Source: CAVTSA01 sp963737225
Lineage (GTDB): Bacteria; Chloroflexota; Dormibacteria; Dormibacterales; Dormibacteraceae
Direction of reading: 5' to 3'
Assembly: GCA_963737225.1 (NCBI GenBank)
Contig: CAVTSA010000017.1
Location: forward strand, 434,001-498,000
Length of the DNA stretch: 64,000 bases
Below the pieces are notes generated by a model. It was not told the DNA's origin, made no database searches, and worked only from the letters and a program-made list of their open reading frames with translations. Of this stretch, positions 42,836 to 52,212 are shown one piece after another; position 1 is the stretch's first letter, and every line of letters begins with the position of its first letter. The translations under genes and the position numbers were made by a program.

Positions 42836-42960
42836 CCTTTCTGTTCCTCCTGTTCAGGTTGTCGGCAGGCGCCGGGTACCTGCTCGCCCTTCCAGAACGA
42901 CACATGCCGGAGGATTGGTCGCTTTTGCCGCCACGTTTCTCGCGGGTACCGTAGGGGCCG

Positions 42961-44358
42961 ATGACGGAAGCCTTCGCGGAGGCCACCGCCCAGCTCCCCA
43001 CTCCGGACCAGCTGGCCGGGTACCGTGCCGTGCGGGTCCTGGGCACCGGCGCAGGCGGGCAGGTCTTCGAGGTGCGCGGGCGCGACGACCAACCGCTGGC
43101 GCTGAAGGTCGTCCCCGGGGCGGCTCCGCGAACGGCCGAGGACGCCCTGCGGCTCCGGCGGCAGGTGCGTGCGCTCGTCATCATCGACCACCCGCGGCTG
43201 GTGCGGATCCACGATCTTGCGATCGCCGGGCGAGACCTGCTGGTGGTGATGGAGCTCCTGCCGGGGCCCAGCCTGCAGGAGGTGCTCCAGACCCGCAGGG
43301 CAGCTCCGGAGGAGGTGAGCGACTGGGTGACCCAACTCGCGGAGGCGATCGACTACCTCCACCTCCTCGGGGTCATCCACCGCGACGTCAAGCCTTCCAA
43401 CATCCTGGTCGCGGCCGGCGACACCGTGAAGCTGGCCGATCTCGGGTTGGGAGACCTCCGACCGGTGCAGGGGACGCCCACCTACATGGCGCCGGAGCTG
43501 GTTCGCGGAGATGGCGTGGTGGATGGGCGGGTCGACGTCTACAGCCTGGCAACGGTCGCGTATGAGGGCCTGGTCGGACTGCCTCCCTTCCACGCGGGCG
43601 GTCCCGAGGACGTGATGGCGGCGCAGCTGCGGACGCCGCCGCCGGATCCCAGGGCCCACGTCGCCGGGTTCCCGCCCGAGGTAGGCGAGGTGCTGCTGCG
43701 CGGGCTCGCCAAGTCGGCCGAGGAACGGCCGGAGACGGCCGGGGACTTCGCCGAGGCGCTGGCGACGGCGCTCGGCGGAGGCCGGCCCCCGCCCTCCCGG
43801 GCCATCGTGGCTGCCGGAGGTCCGGACCAGGAGGCCCTGAGGACCCGGCCGGCGCCGCTTCCCGTGACCGCGAGTCGCGCGGAGCCGCTGCCGCGCCATG
43901 TCGCCCAGGTCCCTCTGCCCACCCGGATGTCCCGGCCGGCGATGATCTCGGGCCTGGTGCTGATCGTCCTGGCGGTCTCGGTGCTCGGGTACGGCGGCTA
44001 CATGACGTACCGGCACCTCACGACACCGACGCCGTTTCGGGTCACTTCCGTGACCTTCACGTCGACTCCCACCTCGGTCCGGGTCCCCACTTGCGGGTCG
44101 CCTGCGACCTTTCACTTCCAGGGCACGGTGACGACCAACGGGCAGGCGGGCCGGCTCACCTGGGAGTGGACGCAGCACGGAGTCGCGATCCAGACCGTCG
44201 GCGGCGCGGCCGAGATGGAGAGCGGCCACCGGCAGCTGCCGATCAGCCAGTCGCTGAGGGCCTACTACCAGTCCGACATCACGGTCCCGGTGGTGCTCCA
44301 GGTGACGGCGCCGCAGCAGCGCGCGTCGAGCCCGGTCCAGATCACCTACACCTGTTGA
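42961..44358 (+). CDS. PknB-type serine/threonine protein kinase, membrane-anchored
   Basis: 465 residues. The kinase domain spans about residues 20-265: LGTGAGGQVFEVRG (P-loop), LALKVVPG (Lys 49), VIHRDVKPSNILV (catalytic loop, near 140), LADLGLGD in place of DFG (near 160), and GTPTYMAPELVRG. One membrane helix at about 328-350 (ISGLVLIVLAVSVLGYGGYM) is followed by an extracellular beta-rich domain of about 110 residues. It probably senses an external cue and phosphorylates FHA partners such as the small FHA protein or the FHA domain of EssC. Confidence 0.88.
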   Translation: MTEAFAEATAQLPTPDQLAGYRAVRVLGTGAGGQVFEVRGRDDQPLALKVVPGAAPRTAEDALRLRRQVRALVIIDHPRLVRIHDLAIAGRDLLVVMELLPGPSLQEVLQTRRAAPEEVSDWVTQLAEAIDYLHLLGVIHRDVKPSNILVAAGDTVKLADLGLGDLRPVQGTPTYMAPELVRGDGVVDGRVDVYSLATVAYEGLVGLPPFHAGGPEDVMAAQLRTPPPDPRAHVAGFPPEVGEVLLRGLAKSAEERPETAGDFAEALATALGGGRPPPSRAIVAAGGPDQEALRTRPAPLPVTASRAEPLPRHVAQVPLPTRMSRPAMISGLVLIVLAVSVLGYGGYMTYRHLTTPTPFRVTSVTFTSTPTSVRVPTCGSPATFHFQGTVTTNGQAGRLTWEWTQHGVAIQTVGGAAEMESGHRQLPISQSLRAYYQSDITVPVVLQVTAPQQRASSPVQITYTC

Positions 44359-44401
44359 GCGCGACCGAACGTGAGACCGCGCTCCTACGTTGTGGTGACC
44401 G

Positions 44402-44950
44402 ATGGCTGACGGGTTGGACGAGCGGGAGCGGGGATCCTCGATCTGGATCGACCCGGCCTTCCAGTTCGAGCTGCTGTACGAGCAGGAGAACGACTATGTC
44501 GCGCGCACCATCCGCGGCATCGTGCGGACGGATGCCGACGTCGAGGATCTGGTGCAGGAGTGCTTCGCCCGCGCCTACCGCGCCCGCCATCGCTACCGGC
44601 CGGACGCCCCTCCCGGTGCCTGGCTGCACCGGATCGCCGTGAACACCGCGATCTCGTACCTGCGCCGCCGGCGGCTTGACCAGGCCTTGTCACTGGACGC
44701 CGAGGTCCCGGTCGCTGATCGAGATCTGCAGCAGGCGGAAGCACGGGCCACGCTGGAGGAGGCGATGGCGGGTCTCTCCCCCAAGGTGCGCGCGGCGGTG
44801 GTCATGAAGCACTTCGAGGACCGCTCCCGGGAGGAGATCGCGGCCACGCTGGGCATTCCCAGCGGCACCGTGGCGTCCCGGGTGGCGAAGGGGATGGCGC
44901 TGCTCCGGTCCCGTCTGGACCAGAGCACAGAGGGCAACGGAGATGCATGA
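44402..44950 (+). CDS. ECF-type RNA polymerase sigma factor
   Basis: 182 residues. Region 2 is DADVEDLVQECFARAYRARHRYRPDAPPGAWLHRIAVNTAISYLRRRR. Region 4 is GLSPKVRAAVVMKHFEDRSREEIAATLGIPSGTVASRVAKGMALLRSRL, with a normal helix-turn-helix. No separate anti-sigma factor is apparent downstream. The gene is 43 bases after the kinase and overlaps the next gene by 8 bases, so the kinase, sigma factor and helical protein probably form one operon that sets transcription of the secretion locus. Confidence 0.88.
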   Translation: MADGLDERERGSSIWIDPAFQFELLYEQENDYVARTIRGIVRTDADVEDLVQECFARAYRARHRYRPDAPPGAWLHRIAVNTAISYLRRRRLDQALSLDAEVPVADRDLQQAEARATLEEAMAGLSPKVRAAVVMKHFEDRSREEIAATLGIPSGTVASRVAKGMALLRSRLDQSTEGNGDA

Positions 44951-46469
44951 AGAGACCAACCGGGCCGGGCACGCCGGCGAGACGGGTCGAGGCCGGGCCT
45001 CGGCGGTGCCCGCGCGGCTGGCCGGCTGGCATGGCTGGGCGGAGAGCCAGAACGAGGCTTTGCGGCAGGCGGCGCTGCGTCTCGACGAGGCGATCGGCAC
45101 CTTCAACCGATCCGGGTCTTCACCCGAGCTGCTGGGCCGGCTGGGCGAAGTGGGCGCGGGCGTGGTGCGCTACGTCGCCGCCAACGCCGCCACCGACGCG
45201 TGGGTGGGAGCGATCGGCACCGCCCTGCTGGACCTCGCCCGCAGCCGCCTGCCGGGCGAGGCCGTGCATGACGCCGGCAACACGGCGATCCTGGCGGGGG
45301 GCCTGGTCACCACCACCGACTCCCGCATCGCGGCCCAGGTGGAGCCCCGGCCGCCCGACCGCGACCGGCGGCTGCCGGCGGCGCGACAGCTGGCGGACCG
45401 GGTGACGGGGGCCCTGGTGGTCGACGACCGCTCGGCCCTGACCCAGGCGCTGGAGGACGTTCAGGCCCTCGGCGATGACCCCGAGGCGGCCGCCGCGTTC
45501 TTCGAACGTCTGGGGGCCGGTTCGACCCTGGCCTGGATCGCCCTCGAGGAGGCCGGCGCCATCCTGGGGCCGGTCCTGGCGGCCGCCAGCCACCGCGAGT
45601 CGTGTGGTCCCGCCTTCGCCGATGCCCTGTTCGCGGATCGCGTGCCCGCCACGCTGGCGGTGCTGACCGCGGGCGGGTTTGGCGAAAGCTTCCTGGCGGT
45701 GGCGGGGGACACCTGGCTGCTGCTCGGACGGGACGGCGATGGGAGCGCGGAGGACAGGGATGCGGTCGTGGTGATGGGCGCGCTGGCGCGGGACCCCGAC
45801 GCCGCGCTCGCGTTTCTGCTCGAGTCGTCGCAGGGGGATGCGGACGCCGCGCTGCCGCAGCCCCGCCTGGCCGAGGTCCTCGTTCGCTACGGGCACCGGT
45901 TGGAGGGGCCGGGGCCGGTTGCCACCGCGTTGGGCGAGATCCTGACCAGCGCCGGTGCCGCCGCCTCCGCGACGGAACCCTACGGCGGGCCGTTCGGAGA
46001 CCAGACGCAGGCGGGGGTGCTGCTCTTCGACCTGGCCGCGATGCCGGGCGGGATGGTGCCGGAGGCACTGCTGCCAGCGGTCGCCTCGGTCGTCGCGGGG
46101 CACCTCGACGCCCTGCTCAGTGGGCCCCTCACCGGCTGGCAGGAGCGGGTCCTGCGCCTGGCCCTCCTGGATCCCCGGGGGCGGCCGGAGCCGCGGCGCC
46201 TTTCCCTGATCGCCGCCGGCTTCGCGCGGTGGCGGGCGGACTCGGCGCCGGCCGAGTATCAGCCGTCGGCGGCGGGAAATCGTCTGGCGTGGGACCGCTA
46301 CCTCGAACACGCCGGGCGGCTGGGCGGGCTCTTGGCTCGCGTTCGGAAGGCCGGGTTCGACGCCGTGCTGGGAGAGGCGCTGCGAGGCGAGCTGGCGGCC
46401 CGGGGGGTCGATCCGGCGGCCGGAGCAGCACGCGCCGAGCTCGCGTTCGCCGAGGTCGCCGGTGCCTGA
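44943..46469 (+). CDS. Large helical protein of a type VII-associated locus, possibly DUF6571-like
   Basis: 508 residues, Ala/Leu/Gly-rich, predicted mostly helical, with no signal peptide or membrane helix. Repeated short motifs such as DPEAAAAFFERLGAGSTLAWIAL and RDPDAALAFLLESS recall a family of actinobacterial proteins found with WXG100 genes; this is a weak resemblance. The ATG at 44943 overlaps the sigma factor, and its end overlaps the next small gene. It could be a secreted effector, an adaptor or a chaperone for the small WXG protein; the sequence does not decide. Confidence 0.6.
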   Translation: MHEETNRAGHAGETGRGRASAVPARLAGWHGWAESQNEALRQAALRLDEAIGTFNRSGSSPELLGRLGEVGAGVVRYVAANAATDAWVGAIGTALLDLARSRLPGEAVHDAGNTAILAGGLVTTTDSRIAAQVEPRPPDRDRRLPAARQLADRVTGALVVDDRSALTQALEDVQALGDDPEAAAAFFERLGAGSTLAWIALEEAGAILGPVLAAASHRESCGPAFADALFADRVPATLAVLTAGGFGESFLAVAGDTWLLLGRDGDGSAEDRDAVVVMGALARDPDAALAFLLESSQGDADAALPQPRLAEVLVRYGHRLEGPGPVATALGEILTSAGAAASATEPYGGPFGDQTQAGVLLFDLAAMPGGMVPEALLPAVASVVAGHLDALLSGPLTGWQERVLRLALLDPRGRPEPRRLSLIAAGFARWRADSAPAEYQPSAAGNRLAWDRYLEHAGRLGGLLARVRKAGFDAVLGEALRGELAARGVDPAAGAARAELAFAEVAGA

Positions 46470-46776
46470 GCCGCATCCCGACCTGCACTTCGACCGCGCC
46501 TCGGCCGAGCAGGTCGTGGAGCGTGCGCGGGAGCTGATCCAGCTGCTCGACCAGCAGACCACGCTTCGCCGGCAGAACGCCGACCTCCTCCGGCCCACCT
46601 GGCAGGGCCACTACGCGCGTCGCTTCTTCGAAATCGAGCTGCCTCGCATGCAGCAGCAGGCGGCAGGGTTGGTGGCGGAGCTGCAGCAGCTGATCCACCG
46701 CGTGGAGTCGGCCGGCGTGACAGCCGACGACTGGGCGCGCGAAAACCAGCGCTACCGGGACCGCGACGGGCGCTGA
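46462..46776 (+). CDS. WXG100-like small protein
   Basis: 104 residues with two amphipathic helices. The first is SAEQVVERARELIQLLDQQTTLRRQN, the turn is LRPTWQGHYARRFFE with an intact W-x-G, and the second is MQQQAAGLVAELQQLIHRVESAG. This is the layout of ESAT-6/WXG100 proteins. A GTG start at 46462 overlaps the end of the preceding gene. It is the last gene of the type VII-like locus, probably exported together with or bound to the upstream product. Confidence 0.75.
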   Translation: MPEPHPDLHFDRASAEQVVERARELIQLLDQQTTLRRQNADLLRPTWQGHYARRFFEIELPRMQQQAAGLVAELQQLIHRVESAGVTADDWARENQRYRDRDGR

Positions 46777-46824
46777 ACGCGTTCCCGAGCGCCGCCACTC
46801 GGGGCTGATTCCGCGTTCCGGGGG

Positions 46825-46846
46825 CCCCGGGTGCCGGCAGTCGGGG
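46825..46846. repeat. Dispersed TGCCGGCA-centred palindrome, copy 3
   Basis: CCCCGGGTGCCGGCAGTCGG with a following GG, inverted relative to copy 2. A related block, GCCGCCACTCGGGGCT at 46791-46806, precedes it by about 40 bp, so the element may also occur as a pair. It lies between the convergent WXG100-like and aldehyde dehydrogenase genes. Confidence 0.5.
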
Positions 46847-46865
46847 CTCTCGGGCGGGTGCGGAG

Positions 46866-48356
46866 TCAGAGGTCGGTGTCGATCTGCGCTCGCTGGAGCC
46901 GGCCCGAGTAGTCGATATAGACCGACTTCCACTCGGTGAACTCGTCGACCAGGGTGGAACCCGCCTCGCGATGCCCGTTGCCGGTGTTCTTGACGCCACC
47001 GAACGGCAGCTGGATCTCGGCGCCGATGGTGGGCGCGTTGACGTAGACGATCCCCGACTCCAGCTCGCGGATGGCGGTGAACGCGCGGCGGACGTCGTTC
47101 GTGTAGACAGACAGCGAGAGGCCGTACACGGTGTCGTTCGCGACGCGCAGCGCCTCCTCCACCCCGTCCGCGGTCAGGACCGACACACTCGGGCCGAAGA
47201 TCTCCTCCCGGGCGACCCGCATGCCCGGCTCGACGCCGGCGAAGATGGTCGGCGCGTAGTACCAGCCCTCGCCGAGCCCGCCATCGCTCAGGGTGCGACC
47301 GCCGGTGACGACGGTGGCACCCTCGCCACGGGCGATCGCGGTGTAGGAGTCGACGCGACGGAGCTGGGCTTCGTTGATGATGGGGCCCACCTGCACGCCT
47401 TCCTGGAGGCCGTCGCCGATGCGGAGCGCTTCCGCCCGGGCTTGGAGCGCGTCCACGAAATCCCCCACCAGGTGCCGGTCGACGATGACGCGCGAGGTCG
47501 CGGTGCAGCGCTGGCCCGAGGTCCCGAAGCCGCCCCAGACGGCACCGTCCACGGCCAGCTCGAGATCGGCGTCGGCGAGGACCACGATCCCGTTCTTGCC
47601 CCCCAGCTCGAGACCGCAGCGGCGCAGATCGCGTCCGCAGACCTCTCCGATCTCCCTCCCCACGGCCGTCGAGCCGGTGAAGCTGACGCAGTCGACGCCT
47701 CCGTGGGCGACCAGCGGAGCGCCCGCCTCCGGTCCGAACCCGTTGACCAGGTTGACGACGCCCTCCGGCAGGCCGGCCTCGAGCAGCGTCTCGGCCAGGC
47801 GCAGTGCGCAGAGGGGCGTGTCCTCAGCGGGCTTCCAGACGATCGTGTTCCCGGCAGCGAGGGCGGGCAGCAGCTTCCAGCTCGGCACGGCGACCGGGAA
47901 GTTCCAGGGCGTCACCAGCCCGACCACGCCCACCGGCTCGCGCCAGGTGAAGCAGAACTTGTCGGGCAGCTCGCTGGGGATCGCCTCCCCGTTCGGGCGG
48001 CGTCCCAGGCCGAAGGCGAACTCCGCCATGTCGATCGCCTCCTGGACGTCGCCGCGGGCCTCCTCCAGCACCTTCCCCATCTCCCGGGTCATGGTGCGGG
48101 CGAGCTCTTCCTTGCGCCGCCGGAGCAGGTGCGCGACCTCCAGCAAGATCGCGCACCGGGCCGGCGGCGGGGTGCGGCGCCAGGCCCCGAACGCCTTGCG
48201 GGCGGCGGCGACGGCGGCGTCCACGTCCTCGCCGCCGGAGCGCGGGAAGGTACCGATCAGGTCGTCCCGATGGGCTGGGTTGCGATCCTCGAAGGTCCGG
48301 CCCGAGCGGGCATCGCGGCGCTCGCCCCCGATCAGATTCTGGAAGCGTTCGGTCAC
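46866..48356 (-). CDS. NAD(P)-dependent aldehyde dehydrogenase
   Basis: 496 residues. TPWNFPVAVPSWKLLPALAAGNTIVWKPAEDTP is the cofactor site, FTGSTAVGREI the Rossmann loop, GLELGGKNGIVV holds the catalytic Glu and GTSGQRCTATSRVIV the catalytic Cys. The C-terminal LPFGGVKNTGNGHREAG is typical. The sequence is close to the alpha-ketoglutarate-semialdehyde and related dehydrogenase branch; substrate unproven. The GTG at 48356 (VTERFQNLIGG) is chosen over the longer frame. It is divergent from the DHA2 transporter with only 55 bases between them. Confidence 0.88.
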   Translation of the reverse strand: MTERFQNLIGGERRDARSGRTFEDRNPAHRDDLIGTFPRSGGEDVDAAVAAARKAFGAWRRTPPPARCAILLEVAHLLRRRKEELARTMTREMGKVLEEARGDVQEAIDMAEFAFGLGRRPNGEAIPSELPDKFCFTWREPVGVVGLVTPWNFPVAVPSWKLLPALAAGNTIVWKPAEDTPLCALRLAETLLEAGLPEGVVNLVNGFGPEAGAPLVAHGGVDCVSFTGSTAVGREIGEVCGRDLRRCGLELGGKNGIVVLADADLELAVDGAVWGGFGTSGQRCTATSRVIVDRHLVGDFVDALQARAEALRIGDGLQEGVQVGPIINEAQLRRVDSYTAIARGEGATVVTGGRTLSDGGLGEGWYYAPTIFAGVEPGMRVAREEIFGPSVSVLTADGVEEALRVANDTVYGLSLSVYTNDVRRAFTAIRELESGIVYVNAPTIGAEIQLPFGGVKNTGNGHREAGSTLVDEFTEWKSVYIDYSGRLQRAQIDTDL

Positions 48357-48411
48357 GGTCCGCAGTATGGGCGGCGGTGTGCCGGGGAGCGCGTGCCGTA
48401 GGGTGCGCGGC

Positions 48412-49953
48412 GTGGAGGTGCTCCAGTCGGGCCCGACGCGACGGCATCTGCGGTTGGTGCTGGCGGCGGCGATCCTGGCGTCGTTCGTCTCCTTCCTCGA
48501 CTCCTCGGTGGTCAACGTCGCGCTCCCCGCCATCCGCCGCGATCTCGGGGGTGGGCTGGCCACACAGCAGTGGATCGTCGACTCCTACCTGCTGTCACTC
48601 GGCTCGCTGATCCTGGTCGCGGGGTCGCTCTCCGACCTCTACGGGCGCAAGCGGATCCTGGTCGCCGGGCTGGTGGGGTTCCTGGTCGCCTCCCTCGCCT
48701 GCGCGGTGGCGCCCAACGTGGGGATTCTGATCGCGGCCCGGTTCGTGCAGGGCATCTTCGGGGCGCTCCTCGTTCCGAGCTCGCTGGCGCTGATCATGTC
48801 CAACTTCCGGGGGGACGCCGCCGGCCGCGCGATCGGCACCTGGACCGCCTGGAGCGGGACCTCCGCGGTGTTCGGACCGGTGCTCGGTGGGTTTCTGGTG
48901 TCCGTCGCTTCCTGGCGCTGGGTCTTCGCCATCAACGTGCTGCCGATCGCCGCGACGCTGGTCCTCCTGCGAATGCTGGACCCCGAGGAGCACCAGCCGA
49001 AGGGACGTGTCGACTGGTGGGGCGCGACGCTCTGCGCGTTCGGCCTCGCGGGTCCGGTCTTCGCCCTCATCGAGCAGCCGAGCCGGGGCTGGGGCGACCC
49101 CGTGATCTGGGCTCCCCTGGCCGGCGGGCTGCTCATGCTCGCCGCCTTCGTGGTCTGGGAATGGCGGTGCCCCCATCCGATGCTCCCCCTGGGCCTGTTC
49201 CGCAACCGCAACTTCACCGTCGGCAACCTGGCGACGCTGGCGATCTACGCCGGCCTCTCGGCACTGATCTTCGTGCTGGTGGTGTTTCTGCAGCAGGTGG
49301 CGGGATGGTCGGCGCTCGCTGCCGGGTTCGCCTTCGTGCCGGTGACGATCGTGACGTTCGTGCTCTCCCCGCGGGCAGGCGCGCTGGCCGGCAGGTTCGG
49401 CCCCCGGCTGTTCATGGGCCTCGGCCCGCTGATCGGCGCGGCCGGCGTCCTCTTGATGTTGCGAGTGGACGCCGACCCCAACTACTGGTTCGACCTCCTG
49501 CCCCCGGTCCTGCTGTTCTCCATCGGGCTGGGGCTCACGGTCGCCCCCCTGACGGCCGCCGTCCTGGGCGACGTACCGGCGGAGGAGTCGGGGATCGCCT
49601 CCGCGGTCAACAACGCGGTGGCGCGTGTCGCGGGCCTGGTCGCGGTCGCCTTCGTCGGCGCCATCGTCGCGGCCTCCTTCACCGCCAGCATCACCGCGCA
49701 GGTGGACCGTCAGGGTGCCGGCGCCACCGAACGCCAGGCGGCCGCGAACGCTGCGCCGATGGTGACCGAGCCACCGCCCGGGCTCGAGGACGACGCGCGG
49801 TTCCACGAGGACCTGGTGGCGGCCGGCGTCGACGCCTTCCATGCCGCAGTGGTCACGGTCGTCATCCTGCTGGCGGCCGGTGGAACGATCTCACTGGTCG
49901 GGATCCGACGCCGGCCACGCAGCCCCCAGGGCGCGAGTGGCGCGCCCCGGTGA
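48412..49953 (+). CDS. DHA2-family MFS exporter (EmrB/QacA type)
   Basis: 513 residues with 14 predicted membrane helices. LASFVSFLDSSVVNVALPAIRRDLG is helix 1 with the DHA2 D1 motif. GSLSDLYGRKRILVAG is motif A, and WSGTSAVFGPVLGGFLVSVASWRWVFAINV is motif C. Such proteins expel drugs or metabolites in exchange for protons. The GTG at 48412 lies at the expected distance from helix 1; the much longer open frame upstream overlaps the aldehyde dehydrogenase and is not real. Confidence 0.85.
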   Translation: MEVLQSGPTRRHLRLVLAAAILASFVSFLDSSVVNVALPAIRRDLGGGLATQQWIVDSYLLSLGSLILVAGSLSDLYGRKRILVAGLVGFLVASLACAVAPNVGILIAARFVQGIFGALLVPSSLALIMSNFRGDAAGRAIGTWTAWSGTSAVFGPVLGGFLVSVASWRWVFAINVLPIAATLVLLRMLDPEEHQPKGRVDWWGATLCAFGLAGPVFALIEQPSRGWGDPVIWAPLAGGLLMLAAFVVWEWRCPHPMLPLGLFRNRNFTVGNLATLAIYAGLSALIFVLVVFLQQVAGWSALAAGFAFVPVTIVTFVLSPRAGALAGRFGPRLFMGLGPLIGAAGVLLMLRVDADPNYWFDLLPPVLLFSIGLGLTVAPLTAAVLGDVPAEESGIASAVNNAVARVAGLVAVAFVGAIVAASFTASITAQVDRQGAGATERQAAANAAPMVTEPPPGLEDDARFHEDLVAAGVDAFHAAVVTVVILLAAGGTISLVGIRRRPRSPQGASGAPR

Positions 49954-49996
49954 CCGCCGGACCGGACTGCCATGATGAGCTGACAGGAGGTCGCCT

Positions 49997-51007
49997 ATGT
50001 CAAGCACGCCCATGTCCGGGCCCCAACCCCTCACCGGCCGCATCACGCTGGTCAGCGTCAGCCCCTGGCCGGAGGAGTGGATCCGCGAGGTGGTGGGGCC
50101 CGACACCCCGCAGGTCCAGGTGAAGATCGAGGTCGCGCCTCCCAGCCCTGACGCTGACGAGCTGCGAGCGCTGCTCTCCCGGGCGGACCTGGTGATCGGG
50201 GATGGGCGGCACAAGACGAAGATCGACCGGGGGGCGCTGGAGTCGATGGCGCGCTGCCGCCTGATCCAGCAACCGGCGGTCGGGTTCGACGCCATCGACC
50301 ATCGCGCGGCGGCCGACTGTGGCATCCCGGTCGCGAACGCCGCCGGCTACAACCGCGACTCGGTCGCCGACCTGGTCGTGATGCAGATCCTGAACCTGCT
50401 CCGGCACGGCGCCGACGGGGACCGTGCGTTCCGCCACGGAGGGTGGAGCCCACCTGGTGAGGGCCGCGAGCTGGGAGCCATGACGGTCGGCATCGTCGGC
50501 CTCGGCAACGTGGGCAGCACGGTCGCCCAGCGCCTGCGGGCGTTCGGCTCGCAGCTCCTCTTCACCGACATCATCCCCCGCAGCCTGCCGGGCGCCGAGG
50601 CGCTGCCGCTCGACGAGCTGCTCCGCCGGGCCGACATCGTGACCGTCCACGTGCCGCTGGACCGTGACACCAGGGGGCTCATCGGGCGCGAGCAGCTGGC
50701 GTCGATGCGACCGGGGTCATTCCTGATCAACGCGAGCCGTGGCCCGGTCGTCGACGAGGCGGCCCTGATCGAGCACCTGCAGTCCGGCCATCTGGGGGGT
50801 GCCGCGCTGGACGTCTTCGAGGTCGAGCCGCTGCCCCAGGAGTCCCCGCTCCGCGAGCTGGACAACGTGTTCCTCACCGCGCACATCGGCGGCAACACCC
50901 GGGAGGCCAAGGTCCGTTCGATGCGCGTGGTGGCGAGCAACCTGCGCCGCGTGATCGACGGGCAGGAGCCGTTCAACATCGTCAACGGCGTCTCATTCCG
51001 CCGGTGA
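49997..51007 (+). CDS. D-isomer-specific 2-hydroxyacid dehydrogenase
   Basis: 336 residues. The NAD-binding domain contains MTVGIVGLGNVGSTVAQRLRAFG. The active site shows LINASRGPVVDEAALI (Arg), DVFEVEPLPQESPL (Glu region) and FLTAHIGGNT (His). The N-terminal domain contains QPAVGFDAIDHRAAADCGIPVANAAGYN. It resembles phosphoglycerate and hydroxypyruvate/glyoxylate reductases, but no ACT domain is present, so SerA function is not assumed. RBS AGGAGG at 49984 precedes the ATG. Overlaps the next gene by 4 bases. Confidence 0.85.
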   Translation: MSSTPMSGPQPLTGRITLVSVSPWPEEWIREVVGPDTPQVQVKIEVAPPSPDADELRALLSRADLVIGDGRHKTKIDRGALESMARCRLIQQPAVGFDAIDHRAAADCGIPVANAAGYNRDSVADLVVMQILNLLRHGADGDRAFRHGGWSPPGEGRELGAMTVGIVGLGNVGSTVAQRLRAFGSQLLFTDIIPRSLPGAEALPLDELLRRADIVTVHVPLDRDTRGLIGREQLASMRPGSFLINASRGPVVDEAALIEHLQSGHLGGAALDVFEVEPLPQESPLRELDNVFLTAHIGGNTREAKVRSMRVVASNLRRVIDGQEPFNIVNGVSFRR

Positions 51008-52161
51008 GCGGGCCTGGACCGTCGCGGCCGATCCGCCTGGGACTGCTGGGGAGCGGCCTGGCAGCGCGAAAGCTGCACTGGCCGGCACTCCGCCTCCTTG
51101 CGGATCGCTACCGGATTGCGGCCTGCTACGACCGCTCGCCGGAGGCGGTGGCGTCCTTCCGCGAGCTGACGGGATTGTCACCCGGCCAGTTCGTCAGCGA
51201 CCGGGATGCCCTGCTGACACATCCCGACGTCGACGCGGTGCTGATCACCCTTCCGATCGCGGAACTGGCCGCGGCCACCGCCGACGCGCTGGTGGCCGGG
51301 AAGGACGTCATCTGCGAGAAGCCCGCGGGCGGCGACGAGCAGCAGGCGCGGGCGCTGGTGGAGCTGGTGCGCAGCCACCCCGAGCGCCGGGTGCTGCTGG
51401 CCGAGAACATGTTCTACCGGGATGACCTGCGCCTCGCCCGGCAGCTGGTCGACGCCGGCGCGATCGGACGGCTGCACCTGGTCGCCTGGCGCTTCGCTGC
51501 CCACTGGGTGCCGCAAGCCGGCGAGTTCTCGAGCACGCCCTGGCGGCACCGCCCTGCCTACCGCGGCGGCGCCCTGCTCGATGCCGGCGTCCATCACATG
51601 GCCCGGCTCCGGCTCATCTGTGGAGAGGTGCGCAGCCTGTCCGCCCTGGTCCAGCGGGCCAACGCCACCATCGACGCGCCTTCCGATCTCGCCCTCGACC
51701 TGGCCTTCGAGAGCGGAGCCATCGGCAGCTACGCAGCCGCCTACGCGGACATCCCGCTCCCCCCCGAAGCCAACGAGACCCGTTTCTACGGGACCAGTGG
51801 GACGCTGGTGCTGACCGAGCACGGGCAGCGAAAGGAGGTGCTGCTCCACCGCGCCGACGAACCACCTCAGACTCACGTCTTCGACGGCGTCGACAACGGG
51901 CACTGGGGAGAGCTGTGCAACTTCGCCGACGCCGTGCAGCACGGTGCTCCGATCGTGGGGACGGTCGAGCAGTCGGTGCGAAATCTGCTGCTGGTGGTGC
52001 GGGCGCTCGACGCCGCGGAGCGCCGGGAGGTGACGACCCCCGATGCGCACTGGCTTCAGGAGGCACCCGGCGTGCCCCTCTGGAGGCCATGGGGCGCGAC
52101 CGAGTGGCGTGACGGTGCACCCGGTCGTTACGCCGTGATCCACGGGACGCTGGCAGACTGA
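51004..52161 (+). CDS. Gfo/Idh/MocA-family oxidoreductase
   Basis: 385 residues. The Rossmann motif is IRLGLLGSGLAARKLHWPALRLL, and DVICEKPAGGDEQQARALVEL holds the family EKP lysine. YRGGALLDAGVHHMARLRLICG contains the conserved D-x-G-x-H catalytic pattern. The GTG start overlaps the stop of the hydroxyacid dehydrogenase (GTGA), so the two enzymes are made together and probably serve successive oxidation steps of a sugar acid or cyclitol. Substrate unknown. Confidence 0.85.
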   Translation: MSGPGPSRPIRLGLLGSGLAARKLHWPALRLLADRYRIAACYDRSPEAVASFRELTGLSPGQFVSDRDALLTHPDVDAVLITLPIAELAAATADALVAGKDVICEKPAGGDEQQARALVELVRSHPERRVLLAENMFYRDDLRLARQLVDAGAIGRLHLVAWRFAAHWVPQAGEFSSTPWRHRPAYRGGALLDAGVHHMARLRLICGEVRSLSALVQRANATIDAPSDLALDLAFESGAIGSYAAAYADIPLPPEANETRFYGTSGTLVLTEHGQRKEVLLHRADEPPQTHVFDGVDNGHWGELCNFADAVQHGAPIVGTVEQSVRNLLLVVRALDAAERREVTTPDAHWLQEAPGVPLWRPWGATEWRDGAPGRYAVIHGTLAD

Positions 52162-52212
52162 GCGGAGCGTGGCCACGAGCCGGGCGTTCTGGCGTTGGCC
52201 GGAGAAGGCGTC

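Noticed and set aside
47374..48411. N-terminal extension of the DHA2 exporter frame
   Set aside because: The extra 346 codons are antisense to the aldehyde dehydrogenase and have no homology. The GTG at 48412 is the sensible start.
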